In this document: piece by piece, positions 3,883 to 5,957 of the stretch
Numbering within the stretch: position 1 is the stretch's first letter
Layout of the letters: the number at the start of each line of letters is the position of its first letter
Assembly: GCA_964579365.1 (NCBI GenBank)
Contig: CAZOFW010000030.1
Location: 1 to 5,957 of the forward strand
DNA from: JAKPKF01 sp964579365
Lineage (GTDB): Bacteria > Patescibacteriota > Dojkabacteria > SC72
Length of the DNA stretch: 5,957 nucleotides
Direction of reading: 5' to 3'
The notes under the pieces: generated by a model
The model's database searches: none
Told to the model about the DNA's origin: nothing
What the model saw: the letters and a program-made list of their open reading frames with translations, nothing else
Made by a program: the position numbers and the translations under genes

Positions 3883-5957
3883 ATGATCAAATTTCTAGAG
3901 GGTCTTTTTGACTCAAATGAAAAACAATTAAACAAGATTCAACCATTAGTAGAGAAGATTAATGGATACGAAGATGAAATGTCTAAACTCTCTGAAGATG
4001 AACTAAGAGCTAAGACAGAGGAATTTAGAAAAAAGATATTTGTAGATTTAGAAACTTGTAGAGCAGACTTTGTAAACAAGAAAGAATCCATACTAGAAGA
4101 AGAGTTGGAAAGAGAGAAAAGAAGACTGTACGAAATACTCCCTGAAGCATTTGCAGTTGTAAGAGAAGCATCTAAAAGAGTTGCAAACCACAGACATTTC
4201 GATGTACAGCTTACGGCTGGCTATGTACTTTTTGACAACAAAGTTGCAGAACTCTTCACAGGAGAAGGTAAAACCCTTGCAGCTAATCTCCCCTTGTATC
4301 TTTACGGTATTACAGGAAGAGGTGCACATTTAGTTACTGTAAATGACTACCTTGCTAGAAGAGATGCAGAGTGGACTGGACATATACTCAATGCTTTAGG
4401 AATGAGTGTAGGTGCAATTAACTCTGGAAAACAGTACAGATTCATAACAGATGAAGAAGCTATTAAAATTAAAGGCGCAGATGCTAAGAAATTAATAAAA
4501 GAAAGAGACGAGAAAGTAAAGATTTCTGGAAGACTTAAGTATGACCATATGAGTGGTGTAAATCTCTTGGAGTGTTCCAAGCAGGAAGCATATGGCTGTG
4601 ATGTTGTTTACGGTACAAACAATGAATTTGGTTTTGACTATCTTCGAGACAACATGGCTAGAACAAAAGAAGAAAGAGTACAAGGACCAAAATATTTTGT
4701 AATCGTAGATGAAGCAGACTCCATCCTCATAGATGAAGCTAGAACACCTTTAATCATTTCAACTAGTGCTCAAGCGGCAAACGATCTTTACATGAGATTC
4801 TCCTCTTTGGCGAATTCTCTTCAAAAGGAAAAACACTATGCTGTAGATGAGAAAGCACATGCAGTATCCCTTACAGACGAGGGAATAGATATGGTAGAGA
4901 AACTCTTGGGTGTAAAAAATATCTACGAAGATGCCCAACTTACATACCATTTGGATAACGCACTTAAAGCAAAAGAACTTTACCACCTAGATGATGAATA
5001 CATGATAAGGAATGGAGAAATATTAATAGTCGATGAATTTACAGGAAGAGCAATGGAGGGAAGAAGATACAGTGAAGGACTTCATCAAGCCATTGAAGCA
5101 AAAGAAGGAGTTGAAGTTAAAAGAGAATCTAGAACAATGGCAACAATTACATTGCAGAACTTCTTCAGACTTTACAAATATCTCTCAGGAATGACAGGAA
5201 CAGCACTAACTGAAGCAGAAGAGTTCTCCTCAATTTACAAACTAGATACCATTGTCGTACCTCCAAACAGACCAATTGTTAGAGAAGATTACAACGATGT
5301 CGTTTACAGAAGCCAAGAGGGTAAGTTCAGAGCCATAGTAGAAGATATTAGGGAGCACAATGCAAAGGGACAGCCAATTCTTGTAGGTACTACCTCTGTA
5401 GAAAAGTCAGAAGTACTTTCAAGTATGCTCTCAAAAGAGGGAATAAAACACAGTGTGTTAAATGCAAAGCAACATGAAAGAGAAGCAGCCATAGTCGCAG
5501 AAGCAGGACAGAAAAGTTCTGTAACAATAGCTACTAACATGGCAGGAAGAGGTACAGATATTGCGCTAGGAGATGGAGTTACAGAAGTTGGGGGATTGTA
5601 TGTAATTGGTTCTGAAAGACACGAATCACGAAGAATCGACAACCAGCTTAGAGGAAGATCTGGAAGACAGGGAGACCCTGGTGAATCCAGATTCTTTGTA
5701 TCTTTCGAAGACGACCTCATGAGGCTATTCGGTGGAGACAAAATGCAGCTAATGATGACTCAGGTTGGAATGGACGATGATATGCCAATATCCCTTGGAA
5801 TACTTGGTAAAACCATAGAAAATGCACAGAAAAAGGTAGAATCTCGTAACTACGATATCCGAAAAAATCTTGTACAGTACGATGATGTTCTTAACCAACA
5901 AAGAGAAATCATATATACCCTAAGAAGAAAAATCCTAGATATTGAGCTAAAGACAGA
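3883..5957 (+). CDS. secA: SecA, preprotein translocase ATPase, 3' truncated by the window edge
   Basis: The first 691 residues of SecA are present; the frame is still open at the window end (E. coli SecA is 901 aa). SecA is the motor that pushes unfolded preproteins through SecYEG using ATP. Visible in order: PEAFAVVREASKR and HFDVQL (87-110), Walker A TGEGKT (126-131), TVNDYLARRDAE (152-163), YGTNNEFGFDYLRDNM (243-258), Walker B VDEADSILIDEARTPLI (275-291; DEAD where E. coli has DEVD), the preprotein cross-linking region with IVDEFTGRAMEGRRYSEGLHQA (382-403), SGMTGTA (435-441), TIATNMAGRGTDIALG (548-563), SERHESRRIDNQLRGRSGRQGD (577-598) and KVESRNYDIRKNLVQYDDVLNQQR (651-674). Compared from memory with E. 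coli and B. subtilis there are about 45 extra residues between VGAIN (176-180) and KQEAYG (233-238). The end of NBD2 is compact. The C-terminal helical domains and any zinc tail lie outside. ATG 3883 is chosen because MIKFLEGLF aligns with the normal SecA N terminus. Confidence 0.97.
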   Translation, partial: MIKFLEGLFDSNEKQLNKIQPLVEKINGYEDEMSKLSEDELRAKTEEFRKKIFVDLETCRADFVNKKESILEEELEREKRRLYEILPEAFAVVREASKRVANHRHFDVQLTAGYVLFDNKVAELFTGEGKTLAANLPLYLYGITGRGAHLVTVNDYLARRDAEWTGHILNALGMSVGAINSGKQYRFITDEEAIKIKGADAKKLIKERDEKVKISGRLKYDHMSGVNLLECSKQEAYGCDVVYGTNNEFGFDYLRDNMARTKEERVQGPKYFVIVDEADSILIDEARTPLIISTSAQAANDLYMRFSSLANSLQKEKHYAVDEKAHAVSLTDEGIDMVEKLLGVKNIYEDAQLTYHLDNALKAKELYHLDDEYMIRNGEILIVDEFTGRAMEGRRYSEGLHQAIEAKEGVEVKRESRTMATITLQNFFRLYKYLSGMTGTALTEAEEFSSIYKLDTIVVPPNRPIVREDYNDVVYRSQEGKFRAIVEDIREHNAKGQPILVGTTSVEKSEVLSSMLSKEGIKHSVLNAKQHEREAAIVAEAGQKSSVTIATNMAGRGTDIALGDGVTEVGGLYVIGSERHESRRIDNQLRGRSGRQGDPGESRFFVSFEDDLMRLFGGDKMQLMMTQVGMDDDMPISLGILGKTIENAQKKVESRNYDIRKNLVQYDDVLNQQREIIYTLRRKILDIELKT

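Noticed and set aside
3825..3935. Longer N terminus for the M23 peptidase from the ATG at 3935
   Set aside because: It would start inside secA, bury the signal peptide 37 residues in, and cross the secA promoter; the ATG at 3824 directly opens the signal peptide.
4093..5741. Minus-strand open frames across secA
   Set aside because: All lie antisense to a clearly conserved SecA; their Ser/Leu/Phe/Cys-rich composition is that of antisense translation.
1..5957. CRISPR array, insertion sequence, integrase or long direct repeats
   Set aside because: None was seen; the only repetitive tracts are the low-complexity linker and the short inverted repeats reported.

Overview
This is an AT-rich bacterial chromosomal window with densely packed genes. 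It holds parts or all of six protein genes and no rRNA, tRNA, CRISPR array or insertion sequence that I can recognise. The low GC, very short intergenic gaps, absence of Shine-Dalgarno sequences at all five visible starts, and a SecA with an inserted segment in its first nucleotide-binding domain would fit a member of the Candidate Phyla Radiation (Patescibacteria). That assignment is inference; no marker in the window fixes the taxon. The standard genetic code fits: SecA has no in-frame TGA over 691 codons.

Layout. Positions 1-471 (+) are the C-terminal end of a GT4-type glycosyltransferase that enters from outside the window. Positions 520-1170 (+) encode a lone DUF3800 protein (216 aa, IDESG and QLTD motifs) whose leucine codon choice differs from its neighbour's. 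Its last codons and the 45 bases after its stop form a branched inverted-repeat structure (1147-1215) closed by a perfect 9-bp stem and followed by TTTT. Positions 1282-1770 (+) encode a small DUF456 membrane protein. Its 3' end overlaps, tail to tail, a minus-strand gene (1659-2300) for an unrecognised, probably exported 213-residue protein. That gene lies 15 bases downstream of a minus-strand M23/LytM-type zinc peptidase gene (2316-3824) with signal peptide, Pro/Glu/Lys-rich linker and complete catalytic motifs. The two probably form an operon. Divergent from it, with 58 bases between the start codons, is secA (3883 to the window end, 691 residues present).

How the genes fit together. SecA drives Sec export, and the divergent operon encodes two proteins with Sec-type signal sequences, one a likely cell-wall hydrolase. 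With the glycosyltransferase and the DUF456 membrane protein, most of the window concerns the cell envelope. The DUF3800 gene is the outlier and the best candidate for an acquired accessory gene. Its 3' structured element is the least explained part of the window. Several starts lie at or within a few bases of the transcription start predicted from a -10 box, which suggests leaderless or near-leaderless mRNAs.
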